The translations under genes were made by a program, and so were the position numbers. From positions 64,001-127,377 of the forward strand of contig CANRNR010000002.1 of assembly GCA_947632035.1 (NCBI GenBank): 63,377 nt of DNA, read 5' to 3'. Under the pieces are notes generated by a model. The model was not told where the DNA came from, searched no databases, and saw only the letters and a program-made list of their open reading frames with translations. This DNA is from an uncultured Clostridia bacterium. Lineage in GTDB: Bacteria; Bacillota; Clostridia; TANB77; CAG-508. Position 1 is the first letter of the stretch, and every line of letters starts with the position of its first letter. Below, piece after piece: positions 44,433 through 53,394 of this stretch.

Positions 44433-45566
44433 ATGAAAATTAATGAAACAAAAATGAAACAAGCTCAAGAAGAAGCTTTAAAAATTCTTCAAGATTCAGA
44501 AGACAAGTCTCAAGCAATTGTAGATGCAGTAGAAAAAATTGCATCAGTACAATATGAAGACATAATTACAGAAATTCAAGAACAAGCCGTAAGAGCAGAA
44601 AGTGATACTGCATATGCAAAATCTTTAGGATTAAGAACATTATCAAAAGAAGAAAGTAAATTTTATGAAGCATTAAAAGATGTAAAACAAGCTATTACAG
44701 CAAAACAAATTGACATTATACCAAATTCAATTGTTGATGTAACATTGGAAAATATCAAAAAAGAAAGTGGAATTTTAAATGATGTTAATTTTGCTCCAGC
44801 AAACGTAAAAAACTGGATTTCAGCAGAAAAAGGAGGAACTTATCAATGGGGACCTTTAACAGGTGCACTTAATAGTGAATTAAGCGCTACAATTAAATCT
44901 TTAGATATTGAAGTAAATAAATTATCAGTGATTTTAATAATACCAAAAGCAATTAGTGATTTAGCATTACCATTTGTAGATAAATATTTTACTGCTATAT
45001 TAAAAGAAACTCTAAATGATGGTCTTGAATTTGGATATTTACAAGGAACAGGAAAAGAGCAACCAATTGGAATCTATAAAAAAATAGAGGAAACAAATGG
45101 AGATAGCACACATAAAGACAAAACTGCTGATACAACATTAACTAGATTTACTCCAAAAGGTTTAGCAACAGCTAAAAAATACTTATCTAAAAATGGTTTA
45201 AGAACTTTTGATAGATTAGTATTGTACTGCCATCCAAACGATGAAGCTGACTATGTAGCACCAGCTATATATGATGATGAAGGAAAATTAGTTAGTTCTT
45301 ATAAAAACTTAGTTGTAAAACCATCTGCAAATAATCCACAAGGAAAAGCAGCTCTTGTAATTCCTAACAAATATACAATGGGATTATCTAACTTTGGCAT
45401 TAAAGAATATGATCAAACTAAAGCTTTAGATGATGCTGATGTAGTAATTGGAAAAGGTTATGCAAATGGTAGAGCAATAGATGATAATACTGCTTTTGTA
45501 TTTGATGTAACTAAACTAGAAGAATATGTTAAACCAGTAAGAGTAGTAGAGCAAGTTACGCCCTAG
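44433..45566 (+). CDS. Major capsid protein, HK97 fold
   Basis: 377 residues, AAGGAAGG upstream. N-terminal coiled-coil delta region (about 1-100) followed by the HK97 core with NDVNFAPANVKNWISAEKGG, GFEFGYLQGTG-like DGLEFGYLQGTGKEQPIG and a C-terminal TAFVFDVTKLEEYVKPVRVVEQVTP. The frame 0 stop TAG follows CCC; a +1 shift there joins a further domain (see 45565-45975). Confidence 0.94.
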   Translation: MKINETKMKQAQEEALKILQDSEDKSQAIVDAVEKIASVQYEDIITEIQEQAVRAESDTAYAKSLGLRTLSKEESKFYEALKDVKQAITAKQIDIIPNSIVDVTLENIKKESGILNDVNFAPANVKNWISAEKGGTYQWGPLTGALNSELSATIKSLDIEVNKLSVILIIPKAISDLALPFVDKYFTAILKETLNDGLEFGYLQGTGKEQPIGIYKKIEETNGDSTHKDKTADTTLTRFTPKGLATAKKYLSKNGLRTFDRLVLYCHPNDEADYVAPAIYDDEGKLVSSYKNLVVKPSANNPQGKAALVIPNKYTMGLSNFGIKEYDQTKALDDADVVIGKGYANGRAIDDNTAFVFDVTKLEEYVKPVRVVEQVTP

Positions 45567-45587
45567 CCCAGCCACCTCAAAAGTGGC
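45558..45587 (+). promoter_or_regulatory. Probable programmed +1 frameshift site at the end of the capsid gene
   Basis: ACG CCC TAG: tRNA-Pro on CCC can re-pair with CCT one base on, at a slow stop codon. Six bases after the stop codon begins a hairpin GCCAC-CTCAAAA-GTGGC (45571-45587). The following frame has no ribosome binding site. Listeria phage PSA uses a +1 shift at CCC-stop-type sites in its capsid and tail genes. Confidence 0.8.
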
Positions 45588-45975
45588 AATTCCAAGCAAT
45601 GAAACACAATTACTAGGTGAAAAGACAGTTCAAGATTTATGCGAAAATGTGAGTTTAGATGGTAATAATGTGACAGGTGCATTAAATCATATTGAAGGAT
45701 GGACTGAATTTTCAAAAGATAGTTCTGAAAATACAGGAAACTTCTTACCATTATACTTTGAAGAGGCAAAAGGTCAACCAAAAGGAACTGTAAAGGCTGA
45801 ATTAAAAGGAACTGGTGCAAAGTTAAAAAAGCCAATTGAAGTTGATCCAGCTGATGGTTTAATTGTATTCCAAGTACACAATAAGGACAATACTATTGAA
45901 ATTACAAGTGAAGGAAAAGAAACTAGAACATTAATACTAGAAGGATTAACTTTAAAACAATTGCCAGGAGCTTAG
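45565..45975 (+). CDS. C-terminal extension of the capsid protein, made by +1 frameshift
   Basis: 136 codons in the +1 frame, open from the slip site. After a SPATSKVAIPSNETQLL linker comes a compact domain (ENVSLDGNNVTGALNHIEGWTEF...GKETRTLILEGLTLKQLPGA) with an Ig-like or decoration-domain character. A GTG at 45583 lies within the hairpin and has no ribosome binding site, so independent translation is unlikely. A minor, longer capsid subunit is inferred. Confidence 0.75.
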   Translation, partial: SPATSKVAIPSNETQLLGEKTVQDLCENVSLDGNNVTGALNHIEGWTEFSKDSSENTGNFLPLYFEEAKGQPKGTVKAELKGTGAKLKKPIEVDPADGLIVFQVHNKDNTIEITSEGKETRTLILEGLTLKQLPGA

Positions 45976-46015
45976 CGATAAGCTCCTTTAGTTTATAAGA
46001 AAGGAGAAAAATAAA

Positions 46016-46303
46016 ATGGAAGAAAAAGAAGAAAAGTACGAAGTAATTGAGAGTTTTAGAGACTTAAAAGATGACGAATATATCTATCTAAAAAATGTAG
46101 AAGGAAAAAATGTCTATCCTCGTGAAGGGCTAAAACCAAACAAAGAAAGAATTGAAGAATTGTCTAGTGACAAAAATCAAATTGGAAAACCTTTAATTAG
46201 GAAGATAGAAGAAAAAGCTAAGAATAAGCAAGAAGAAAAAATAAAAACAGAACAAAAAGAAAAAACATCAGAAAATAGCAAAGAAAACAAATCTAAAGAA
46301 TAG
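46016..46303 (+). CDS. Hypothetical head protein with charged tail
   Basis: 95 residues, AAAGGAG upstream. An N-terminal 55-residue beta-rich domain (EVIESFRDLKDDEYIYLKNVEGKNVYPREG) and a Lys/Glu repeat tail. It lies between capsid and connector genes; function unknown. Confidence 0.6.
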   Translation: MEEKEEKYEVIESFRDLKDDEYIYLKNVEGKNVYPREGLKPNKERIEELSSDKNQIGKPLIRKIEEKAKNKQEEKIKTEQKEKTSENSKENKSKE

Positions 46304-46314
46304 AGGTGCTTTTT

Positions 46315-46608
46315 ATGGCTATGAAAGATGCTCAAATAGAAAAGATTTTGCAAGAAGTAAAAATGGAACAACACACATCACCATTTAAAGATGATGAAGA
46401 AATTATAGGTTATATTAAAGAAGCGGAATATGATATTAACTATATATGTGGCGCTGAAATTGATTATGAAACTGATTTAGATGCAAGAAGTCTATTAAAA
46501 AATCGTGTTTTATATGCTGATCATAAAAGGTTAGCAGAATTTAAAGAATTATATGGTGCAGAATATGCAGCACTTCAAGCAAAGTATTACAAGCCTACCG
46601 ACATATAA
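46315..46608 (+). CDS. Head-tail connector (gp6-like)
   Basis: 97 residues from ATG 46315 (GAGGTG upstream). DDEEIIGYIKEAEYDINYICGAEIDYETDLDARSLLKNRVLYADHKRLAEF is the helical pattern of HK97 gp6-type connectors. Confidence 0.8.
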   Translation: MAMKDAQIEKILQEVKMEQHTSPFKDDEEIIGYIKEAEYDINYICGAEIDYETDLDARSLLKNRVLYADHKRLAEFKELYGAEYAALQAKYYKPTDI

Positions 46609-46936
46609 TGATGGCAAATTTAGACTTTTTGAAATAAAGCAAGCTAATACTGAATTTCCAACAGAATATTTAAAAGATACTGGAAAGGAAATTTGGTTTG
46701 AAGAATTATCAATTTCAGACAAATTGAAATTTGATGCTGAAGAAAGAGAAAAGAAAATAACCTATAAATTAAGAATACCTCAAACAAAGCAAATTAATTC
46801 ATTATGTGTAATTAAAATCGGCGATAAATATCACAAAGTTTTTAATACATATCATTTTACTAATAAAGAAGGCTATAAACAAACAGATTTAACTTTAGAA
46901 GAATATCCAAGACCAAAATTAGAAGGAGAAATATAA
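46565..46936 (+). CDS. Head-tail adaptor (head closure)
   Basis: About 123 residues; the start is uncertain because no ribosome binding site is visible and conserved sequence begins at LPTYNDGKFRLFEIKQ. EEREKKITYKLRIPQ and INSLCVIKIGDKYHKVFNTYHF fit head-closure proteins. It overlaps the connector by 44 bases in another frame. Confidence 0.7.
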   Translation: MQHFKQSITSLPTYNDGKFRLFEIKQANTEFPTEYLKDTGKEIWFEELSISDKLKFDAEEREKKITYKLRIPQTKQINSLCVIKIGDKYHKVFNTYHFTNKEGYKQTDLTLEEYPRPKLEGEI

Positions 46937-47283
46937 TGGATGAGCAATCAACAATGACTAAAGAGAATTTAGTTGAATTACTAAAAGAATTAGATGTACC
47001 TCTTAGCGAATCAACACCACGAGACGAAGAAATGGAAGAAGAAATAAGAATACACTATTGGGATTATATCTGGGAAGATTTAATGGCGAGTGGAGAAAAC
47101 TATAATTCCTTAGTAACATATCAAATTTCTGTTGTGTCTGATAAACCTAGACATCCAAAGCTTTTAGAACTAAAAAGAAAGCTAAATTCTAAAGGTTTAC
47201 ATCCAGTAATTCAACACGAATATTTCCCAGAAAAAAGGAGAGTGCACTCATTTTTTTCTATAGAGGTTTTAGAAAATGTCTAA
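46936..47283 (+). CDS. Tail terminator / completion protein
   Basis: 115 residues; stop-start overlap with the previous gene (ATAATGG). Acidic start, then HYWDYIWEDLMASGENYNSLVTYQISVVSDKPRHPKL. Assigned mostly by position between head closure and HK97 gp10-like genes. Confidence 0.6.
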   Translation: MDEQSTMTKENLVELLKELDVPLSESTPRDEEMEEEIRIHYWDYIWEDLMASGENYNSLVTYQISVVSDKPRHPKLLELKRKLNSKGLHPVIQHEYFPEKRRVHSFFSIEVLENV

Positions 47284-47641
47284 TAGTTATGAATTTGAAG
47301 GCTTTCAAGAGCTAAGTGATATGTTAGAAAATTATATTAACAAAGCTGATAATGTTATAGATGTTTTAGAAAGTGGAGCAAAAGAATTTATAAATGATGC
47401 TTTAAAATTGCCAAAGCCAATTTCTAAAATAAGAAAAGCGGGCTATACACACTTAATAAATACTTTTGCATATAGAAAAAAAGCAAAAGAAATAGAAGCT
47501 GGTTGGGGAAAATATTATGGCCCTATGGTAGAAAATGGAACTAATAATATGAATGCAGTTCCTCATTTATATCCATTATGGGAAAAAAATAAAGAAAAAT
47601 ATTACAAAGTTATGATTACTAAATTAGGTTTAACGGCTTAA
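47276..47641 (+). CDS. HK97 gp10-like tail-joining protein
   Basis: 121 residues. EFEGFQELSDMLENYINKADNVIDVLESGAKEFINDALKLP and GKYYGPMVENGTNNMNAVPHLYPLWEKNKEKYYK are the HK97 gp10 pattern. It overlaps the previous gene by 8 bases. Confidence 0.82.
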   Translation: MSNSYEFEGFQELSDMLENYINKADNVIDVLESGAKEFINDALKLPKPISKIRKAGYTHLINTFAYRKKAKEIEAGWGKYYGPMVENGTNNMNAVPHLYPLWEKNKEKYYKVMITKLGLTA

Positions 47642-47683
47642 TTTAGTATTTTTTTAAATTTTAAAAAGAAAGAAGGAATAGAA

Positions 47684-48319
47684 ATGGCAATAACAACTAA
47701 AAAACCGATGATTAAAGAAACTGTCGGAGGAATGTATTATTGTTTTAATACAAAGGAAGAAAAAACAGATTATGATGCAGAAAATTATGAGGAAGATGTT
47801 ACAAAATGCAATAACGTAAAAAATATAGGGACAACCGAAAATTCAGAAGCAACAGCAGTAAGAGCAAGTGGAGCAGATTATGAAACAATTAATCAATCTT
47901 CAAGTATTGATATGGCAGTTGAGACAGTGGCTTTTGACCCAGAAGATTTAGCAAAAATGAGAGGAGACGATACTTCAGACGAAGGAGGGTTAATGCTATC
48001 TGGGGCACCTTCAAGAAGACCATTCTTTGCGTTTGGAAAAGTAGTAAAGAAAGTTGGTGGAGGAGTTCAATATGCATGGTATCCTAAATGCCAATTAGTA
48101 GAAAACACAGATGATATAGCAACATCTGAAGACACATTTTCAGAGCAAAATGATACAGTTACAATTAGAGCTTATGATTTTGACGGAACTGGTCAAAAGA
48201 AAGCATATGTTGATAGTGAAACAGCAAACTTCCCAAAAGGATTAACTGAAGAGAAATTCTTTGCAAAGCCAATTTTGAAAAAAGAAGATCTAGCAGCAGC
48301 AGTAGCACCAGGTGCCTAA
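47684..48319 (+). CDS. Major tail protein
   Basis: 211 residues. GAPSRRPFFAFGKVVKKVGGGVQYAWYPKCQL and EDTFSEQNDTVTIRAYDFDGTG match phi13-type major tail proteins. It forms the tail tube. A strong hairpin terminator follows, as is common after highly expressed tail-tube genes. Confidence 0.88.
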   Translation: MAITTKKPMIKETVGGMYYCFNTKEEKTDYDAENYEEDVTKCNNVKNIGTTENSEATAVRASGADYETINQSSSIDMAVETVAFDPEDLAKMRGDDTSDEGGLMLSGAPSRRPFFAFGKVVKKVGGGVQYAWYPKCQLVENTDDIATSEDTFSEQNDTVTIRAYDFDGTGQKKAYVDSETANFPKGLTEEKFFAKPILKKEDLAAAVAPGA

Positions 48320-48322
48320 AAA

Positions 48323-48356
48323 ATGAGGCTCTAAAATCGGTTTAGAGCCTTTTTTA
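48323..48356 (+). terminator. Terminator after the major tail gene
   Basis: AGGCTCTAAA-ATCGG-TTTAGAGCCT ten-bp perfect stem followed by TTTTT. Confidence 0.9.
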
Positions 48357-48388
48357 AAATTTATTAGACAAATTATATGGAGGAAAAG

Positions 48389-48718
48389 ATGGAAATAGAA
48401 TTAAAAAATGGAGAAATAATAACTTTAGAAGTGTCACCACTAATTTTAGAATATGTTGAAGAATATGAAGGTGGACAAAAGCAATTAGAAAAAGATTCAC
48501 AAGGACAATTAGACAGTAATGGATATAGCAGAAGAATGCGAGCAACTAACCATCTAATTTATTCTGCAATTGCATCTAATTACAGTTCAAATTTAACATA
48601 TAGACAAGCGGTAAGACTTGTGAAGTTAGAAGATGTAGAAAAAATATTAACTTTTATAGCACAAAATGTACCAGGATTAGAAAATATAAACAAAGGCCCA
48701 GCGAGTCATAGAATGTAA
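48389..48718 (+). CDS. Tail assembly chaperone
   Basis: 109 residues from ATG 48389 (GGAGG five bases upstream). Small helical protein between major tail and tape measure, the usual place of gpG. NHLIYSAIASNYSSNLTYRQAVRLVKLEDVEKILTF fits this role. I see no slippery heptamer leading to a gpGT extension. Confidence 0.7.
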   Translation: MEIELKNGEIITLEVSPLILEYVEEYEGGQKQLEKDSQGQLDSNGYSRRMRATNHLIYSAIASNYSSNLTYRQAVRLVKLEDVEKILTFIAQNVPGLENINKGPASHRM

Positions 48719-48736
48719 TAAAAATTAAACTTACTC

Positions 48737-48765
48737 TTGTAATATTTTGTAAAATATTGTAATAT
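48737..48765 (+). promoter_or_regulatory. Promoter of the inserted gene 48786-49190
   Basis: TTGTAA (48737-48742), 17 bases, TAATAT (48760-48765), followed by the strong AGGAGGGG site. An independent promoter inside a tail operon is unusual. Confidence 0.6.
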
Positions 48766-48785
48766 ATTTACAGGAGGGGATTAAA

Positions 48786-49190
48786 ATGGAAAATAATAAA
48801 CAAAAAGACGAAAAAATAGAGAACAAATCAAAGGTAAATTCCTTAAGCTACTTAATTGCATTTATAATATTGGCAATATTTTTTTTCTTAATATGGAATG
48901 GTATTAGCGGTATATTTAATAGCAGCACAGAAAGCGGAGAAAGTAAAGAACCGGGTGAAATTGAGCTAATGACTTATGCGCAAATGGTTCTGAAAGATAA
49001 TTTAAGTAATCCAAATTATTCAAGTTATAAAGGAGATTATGAATTTATCGGTACAGGGCTAAGAAGAAAAATAGAAGGAAAAGTAAACAATAAGAAATTC
49101 TATATGATTATAGAATTTGTAGACGACACTTATGAAGATTTCGATTTAATATCATTACAAGTAGGAAATGATATAATATACAAGAAATAG
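48786..49190 (+). CDS. Membrane-anchored moron candidate
   Basis: 134 residues. A Lys/Glu-rich start, one transmembrane helix (about 17-38), and an extracytoplasmic domain (about 65-134: MVLKDNLSNPNYSSYKGDYEFIGTGLRRKIEGKVNNKKF). It is bracketed by its own promoter and terminator between the tail chaperone and the tape measure. No structural role is evident; a lysogenic-conversion or exclusion function is inferred. Confidence 0.65.
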   Translation: MENNKQKDEKIENKSKVNSLSYLIAFIILAIFFFLIWNGISGIFNSSTESGESKEPGEIELMTYAQMVLKDNLSNPNYSSYKGDYEFIGTGLRRKIEGKVNNKKFYMIIEFVDDTYEDFDLISLQVGNDIIYKK

Positions 49191-49239
49191 TTGAACCATA
49201 GCAATACTTATTTAGGTAAGCACTATTGTTATAAAAAAA

Positions 49240-49270
49240 TAAGCATCAGTAAAAATACTGGTGCTTTTAT
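49240..49270 (+). terminator. Terminator between the moron and the tape measure
   Basis: AAGCATCAGTA-AAAA-TACTGGTGCTT hairpin (one G-T pair) followed by TTAT. It lies upstream of the real tape-measure start. Confidence 0.8.
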
Positions 49271-49295
49271 TATGCTCAAAAAGGAAGTGAAAAAA

Positions 49296-52200
49296 GTGGC
49301 AAATGATTTAAAGCGTGTAGGCTTGGTTTTCAAAGAAGAAGGAGCAATAGACTTTAAAAAATCTTTACAAGAAATAAATATAGAAATGCAAAAGAACTAT
49401 AATCAGTTCAAATTAACTCAGGCACAATGGGATAGTTCTACGAAAACTACTGAAAAACTAAGAGCAGAGCAAGAATATTTAAAAAATGCTTATGAAATTC
49501 AAGAAGATAAAGTAAAAACTTTAAGAATGCAATTAAGTGATTTGGAAAATGCAGAAAATAAAAATACTACAGCAATCAAAAAGAAACAAAACGAACTGAC
49601 AAATGCAGAGCTTAAATTAGAAAGTTATAATAAAAAAATAAAAGAAATAGAAAGCCAACTAAATAATACAGGCAAAAAAATAGAAGAGTTTGGGCAAAAA
49701 GTAGAAAATGCTGGTGGAAAAATAGAAGGAGCAGGCAAGAAATTGTCTGCCTTTTCAGCAGCAACAACAACTGCTTTAGTGGCTAGTGCCAAAAGTGCTA
49801 TAGATTTTGAAGATGCTTTTGTTGGTGTAGAAAAGACAGTTGATGGTACAGAAGAACAGATGGAAGAATTAAAACAAGGTATAAGAGACATGGCAAAAGA
49901 AATTCCATCAACAACAACAGAAATATCAGCAGTAGCAGAAGCAGCAGGACAATTAGGAATTAAAACAGAAGATATATTATCATTTACAAAAGTAATGATA
50001 GATTTAGGAAACTCTACTAACTTGTCAGCTGAAGAAGCTTCTACTGCATTAGCAAAATTTGCAAATGTAACTAAAATGAAAGCTAAAGATTATGATAAGT
50101 TGGGTTCTACAATTGTTGCTTTAGGTAATAATTTTCAAACAACAGAAGCGGATATAGTAGCAATGGCACAAAATTTAGCTTCTACTGGTACTCAGGTAGG
50201 AATGTCACAATCAGACATAATGGCATTAGCAACAGCTTTAAGTTCTGTTGGATTAGAGGCACAGGCTGGTGGTACAGCATTTAGTAAGGCTCTTTCAGAA
50301 ATACAACTTGCAGTTGAAACCAATAGCAAAGATTTAGAAAATTGGGCAGATGTTGCAGGAATGTCTACAAAAGACTTTGCCAAATTATTTAAAGAAGATG
50401 CTACGAGCGCTTTAGAAAAATTTATTGAAGGTCTTTCAAAATGTGGAGGGGAAACAAAATCAGCAATAAAAGTATTAGATGATATGGGAATAAAAGAAAC
50501 TCGTATGAGAGATGCTTTATTAAGGTCAGCAAATGCAAGCGAAACATTTACGAAAGCAATTAAATTGGGTAGTGATGCATGGGAAGATAATACAGCATTA
50601 ACTAAAGAAGCAAATAAAAGATATGATACTTTAAAAAGTAAAATTACTATAGCTGTAAATAAATTAAAAGACATGGCTATAACTGTTGGAAACAAATTAA
50701 TGCCAACAATTGAAAAAATAATAACAGGATTAGGAAAATGGATTGATAAATTTGAAAGTTTATCTGATGAGCAAGTAGACATGATAGTAAAAATAGGACT
50801 AATCGTAGCAGCTGCTGGACCATTATTAACAGTAATTGGAAAAATCATTTCTACTTTTGGAGGAGTAACAAAAGGTATAGGCAATGTAGTAGAAGCTATT
50901 ATGTCAATACAAGGAAAGACGGAAGCTTCAACTACTGCTGTAAAAAATTTATCCAAGATATTCGAAGCAGTTACAAGTCCAATAGGAATAGCTTGCATAA
51001 CAATAGGAGCTTCAATAGCAGGAGTAGCAGAAATATGGAAATTGTTAACATCAGAAACTAAAAACGCTTTAGATGAGTCAAAAAATTTTGCAGATAGTGT
51101 TGAAAGTCAAAAGAAGGCAATGGAGGATTACAGTAAAAGTATTGATGAAACAAGAGATTCAAACTTAGCTCAAATTGATTCAATTAAAGATTTAAAAGAT
51201 GAATTATTTAAACTAGTTGATGCAAACGGAAAAGTAAAAGAAGGTTATGAAGGAAGAGTTTCGTTTATACTTAATGAATTAAATAATGCGCTTGGTACAG
51301 AGTACAAACTAACTGGCAATATGATAGAAAATTACAAACAATTAAAAACAAGTATTGAAGAAGTTATAGATAAAAAGAGAGCAAGTATTATATTAAGTGC
51401 AAGTGAAGAAAAATATAAAGATGCTATAACTAGAGAAGAAGAGGCTACTAATCAATTAAAGGAAGCTACTGACAATCTTAATATGAGTAGAGAGGAAGCA
51501 ACCAAGAAAATTGAAGAATTAAAAAAGAAAAAAGAAGAACAAGCTTTTATGAGCGACTGGATTGCTGTAGTTGAAAGGCAAAATACCCAAAATGAAATAG
51601 AGACTTTAGAAAATAAAATAAAAGCTTACGATGATGCAAACTCAAATTTAAAAACAATATATGATAATTGGCAAGCTTACGAAACTAATTATGCAGCTTT
51701 TACGGAAGGAAAATATACTGAAATATCAAATACGGTTATAGGAAAAACAAAAGATTGGACAAGCAAATCTTTAGAAGAATTAAAAAATGCAATAACAGAA
51801 GAAGAAAAAAATCTAGATATGTATTCAAAAATATATGAAGAAACAGGAAATGAAATAGCATTAAAAAGGCAACAGCAAGCCCAAAAGAGTCTCGAAGAAT
51901 TAGCAAAAGAATTATCTACAAGAGCATCAACAGTAAAAGATTTAGGAGAAGATGAAAAAGAAGCATGGAAACAATTAGCAACTAGTTCTTATAGTACTTA
52001 TTATGACACAATTTCAAAATTACCACCAGAATTAGCAAAAAAAATTGAGGAAATGACAGGTGTTACAGCAGAGAAAACTCCAGAATTAGTAGAAGAAACT
52101 AGTAAAATGAGCCAAAAAGTTGTAGACCAAATAAAAGCTAGTCCTGAATTTAAAAAGGAAGCTATTAACAATTTAAAAGGAATGTTAAAAGGCTTAAAAG

Positions 52201-52721
52201 ATGAAGATTTAAGACAATTGTTATATGAAGTTGGTGTAGATAATGTAGAGGAAGTCATGAAGGGAATAAAAAAAGGAGATTTATCAGAAGAAAAAGGAAC
52301 TAATATATTGGAAAAATTAAACAAAGGATTAAATAACAAAAGTTGGAAAAGTACATTATGGAGCACTGCTAGAAACATTGCTTCAACATTATCTGGTTTG
52401 TTAACAGTAAAAGCAAGTGTAAATGGGAAAACCTCTACTTTGCCAGGACATAAATTAGGATTAGATTATGTTCCAAAAGACAATTATGTTGCAAGATTGC
52501 ATAAAGGTGAGAGAGTTTTAACAAAAGAAGAAAATGAAAGTTATACTGAAGCAGAGCAAAGAAGCAAGAGAAGCGGAAGTAATAATTCAGTTTTTGCTAC
52601 AGAAATTGACTATAATAAAATGGCAATTGCGATGACGAAAGCATTGACTGGTTGCAAGTTTACTCTAGACGAAGATGGTTTCGCAAAAATAGTAAAAGAT
52701 GAACTATATAAGGTGGTGTAG
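49296..52721 (+). CDS. Tail tape measure protein
   Basis: 1141 residues from GTG 49296 (AAGGAAG eight bases upstream; earlier in-frame starts lie in or before the terminator). N-terminal coiled coils (about 1-130), the conserved tape-measure domain with GQLGIKTEDILSFTKVMIDLGNSTNLSAEEA (about 210-330), hydrophobic segments near 430-490, further coiled coil, and a GHKLGLDYVPKDNYVARLHKGERVLTKEE C-terminal motif. It sets tail length and may aid DNA entry. Confidence 0.95.
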   Translation: MANDLKRVGLVFKEEGAIDFKKSLQEINIEMQKNYNQFKLTQAQWDSSTKTTEKLRAEQEYLKNAYEIQEDKVKTLRMQLSDLENAENKNTTAIKKKQNELTNAELKLESYNKKIKEIESQLNNTGKKIEEFGQKVENAGGKIEGAGKKLSAFSAATTTALVASAKSAIDFEDAFVGVEKTVDGTEEQMEELKQGIRDMAKEIPSTTTEISAVAEAAGQLGIKTEDILSFTKVMIDLGNSTNLSAEEASTALAKFANVTKMKAKDYDKLGSTIVALGNNFQTTEADIVAMAQNLASTGTQVGMSQSDIMALATALSSVGLEAQAGGTAFSKALSEIQLAVETNSKDLENWADVAGMSTKDFAKLFKEDATSALEKFIEGLSKCGGETKSAIKVLDDMGIKETRMRDALLRSANASETFTKAIKLGSDAWEDNTALTKEANKRYDTLKSKITIAVNKLKDMAITVGNKLMPTIEKIITGLGKWIDKFESLSDEQVDMIVKIGLIVAAAGPLLTVIGKIISTFGGVTKGIGNVVEAIMSIQGKTEASTTAVKNLSKIFEAVTSPIGIACITIGASIAGVAEIWKLLTSETKNALDESKNFADSVESQKKAMEDYSKSIDETRDSNLAQIDSIKDLKDELFKLVDANGKVKEGYEGRVSFILNELNNALGTEYKLTGNMIENYKQLKTSIEEVIDKKRASIILSASEEKYKDAITREEEATNQLKEATDNLNMSREEATKKIEELKKKKEEQAFMSDWIAVVERQNTQNEIETLENKIKAYDDANSNLKTIYDNWQAYETNYAAFTEGKYTEISNTVIGKTKDWTSKSLEELKNAITEEEKNLDMYSKIYEETGNEIALKRQQQAQKSLEELAKELSTRASTVKDLGEDEKEAWKQLATSSYSTYYDTISKLPPELAKKIEEMTGVTAEKTPELVEETSKMSQKVVDQIKASPEFKKEAINNLKGMLKGLKDEDLRQLLYEVGVDNVEEVMKGIKKGDLSEEKGTNILEKLNKGLNNKSWKSTLWSTARNIASTLSGLLTVKASVNGKTSTLPGHKLGLDYVPKDNYVARLHKGERVLTKEENESYTEAEQRSKRSGSNNSVFATEIDYNKMAIAMTKALTGCKFTLDEDGFAKIVKDELYKVV

Positions 52722-52722
52722 T

Positions 52723-53394
52723 ATGTTTAAATTTAAAGGAATATCAAGCAATGATATGCAAGTAGTAATTGAAGAAGAAGAACATTTTATTGCAAGAGCA
52801 GCACAAAGATATGAAGTAACAGAAATAGAAGGTAAAGATGGAGCTTTATTTGATACTTTGGGATATTCTTATGTAGAAAGACCTATATTAGTTCAATGTT
52901 TGAATATTAACAAAATAGATGATATTTTAGCCTGGCTTAATGGAGAAGGAGAATTTGAATATAAAGGACGAAAGACGATAGCACGATTTTATAATGAAGA
53001 AGATCCTCAAAGAGTAGCTTGTATAAGGACAATAGATACAACTTTTATTCGAAATCCTTTCTGGAACAAAATAAATGACAACTATAACATAGTAACAACG
53101 GAAATTACTAATACTGGAAATATTGAAAGTAGACCTATAATTAGGTTAGAAAAAAATACTAGCAATAGTTCTGAGATAACATTAGGTGGTGTAAGGTTTA
53201 AATATAATTTTAAAGATGATAGTTATGTAGAAATAGATTGCGAAGAAAAAACAGTAAGATATGATGGACTAGACAGAAATAGGCAAATAGAAATAGACTA
53301 CGATTTTCCAAAATTACAACCTGGAAACAATAAAATTATCATTCATGGAGGTGATGCTTTAATTAAAATAAAAAGAAAGGATAGGTGGCTATGA
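52723..53394 (+). CDS. Distal tail protein (Dit)
   Basis: 223 residues from ATG 52723 (AAGGTGGTG upstream). FKGISSNDMQVVIEEEEHFIARAAQRYEVTEIEGKDGAL and the galectin-like C-terminal half ending GNNKIIIHGGDALIKIKRKDRWL are Sipho_tail/Dit features. It forms the hub between tail tube and tip. Confidence 0.9.
   Translation: MFKFKGISSNDMQVVIEEEEHFIARAAQRYEVTEIEGKDGALFDTLGYSYVERPILVQCLNINKIDDILAWLNGEGEFEYKGRKTIARFYNEEDPQRVACIRTIDTTFIRNPFWNKINDNYNIVTTEITNTGNIESRPIIRLEKNTSNSSEITLGGVRFKYNFKDDSYVEIDCEEKTVRYDGLDRNRQIEIDYDFPKLQPGNNKIIIHGGDALIKIKRKDRWL

Noticed and set aside
48389-48785. Classical gpG/gpGT -1 frameshift in the tail chaperone
   Set aside because: No slippery heptamer near the stop, and the following frame is a separate gene with its own promoter.
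50192-50998. 268-codon minus-strand frame opposite the tape measure gene
   Set aside because: No ribosome binding site and low-complexity hydrophobic composition; shadow of the coding strand.
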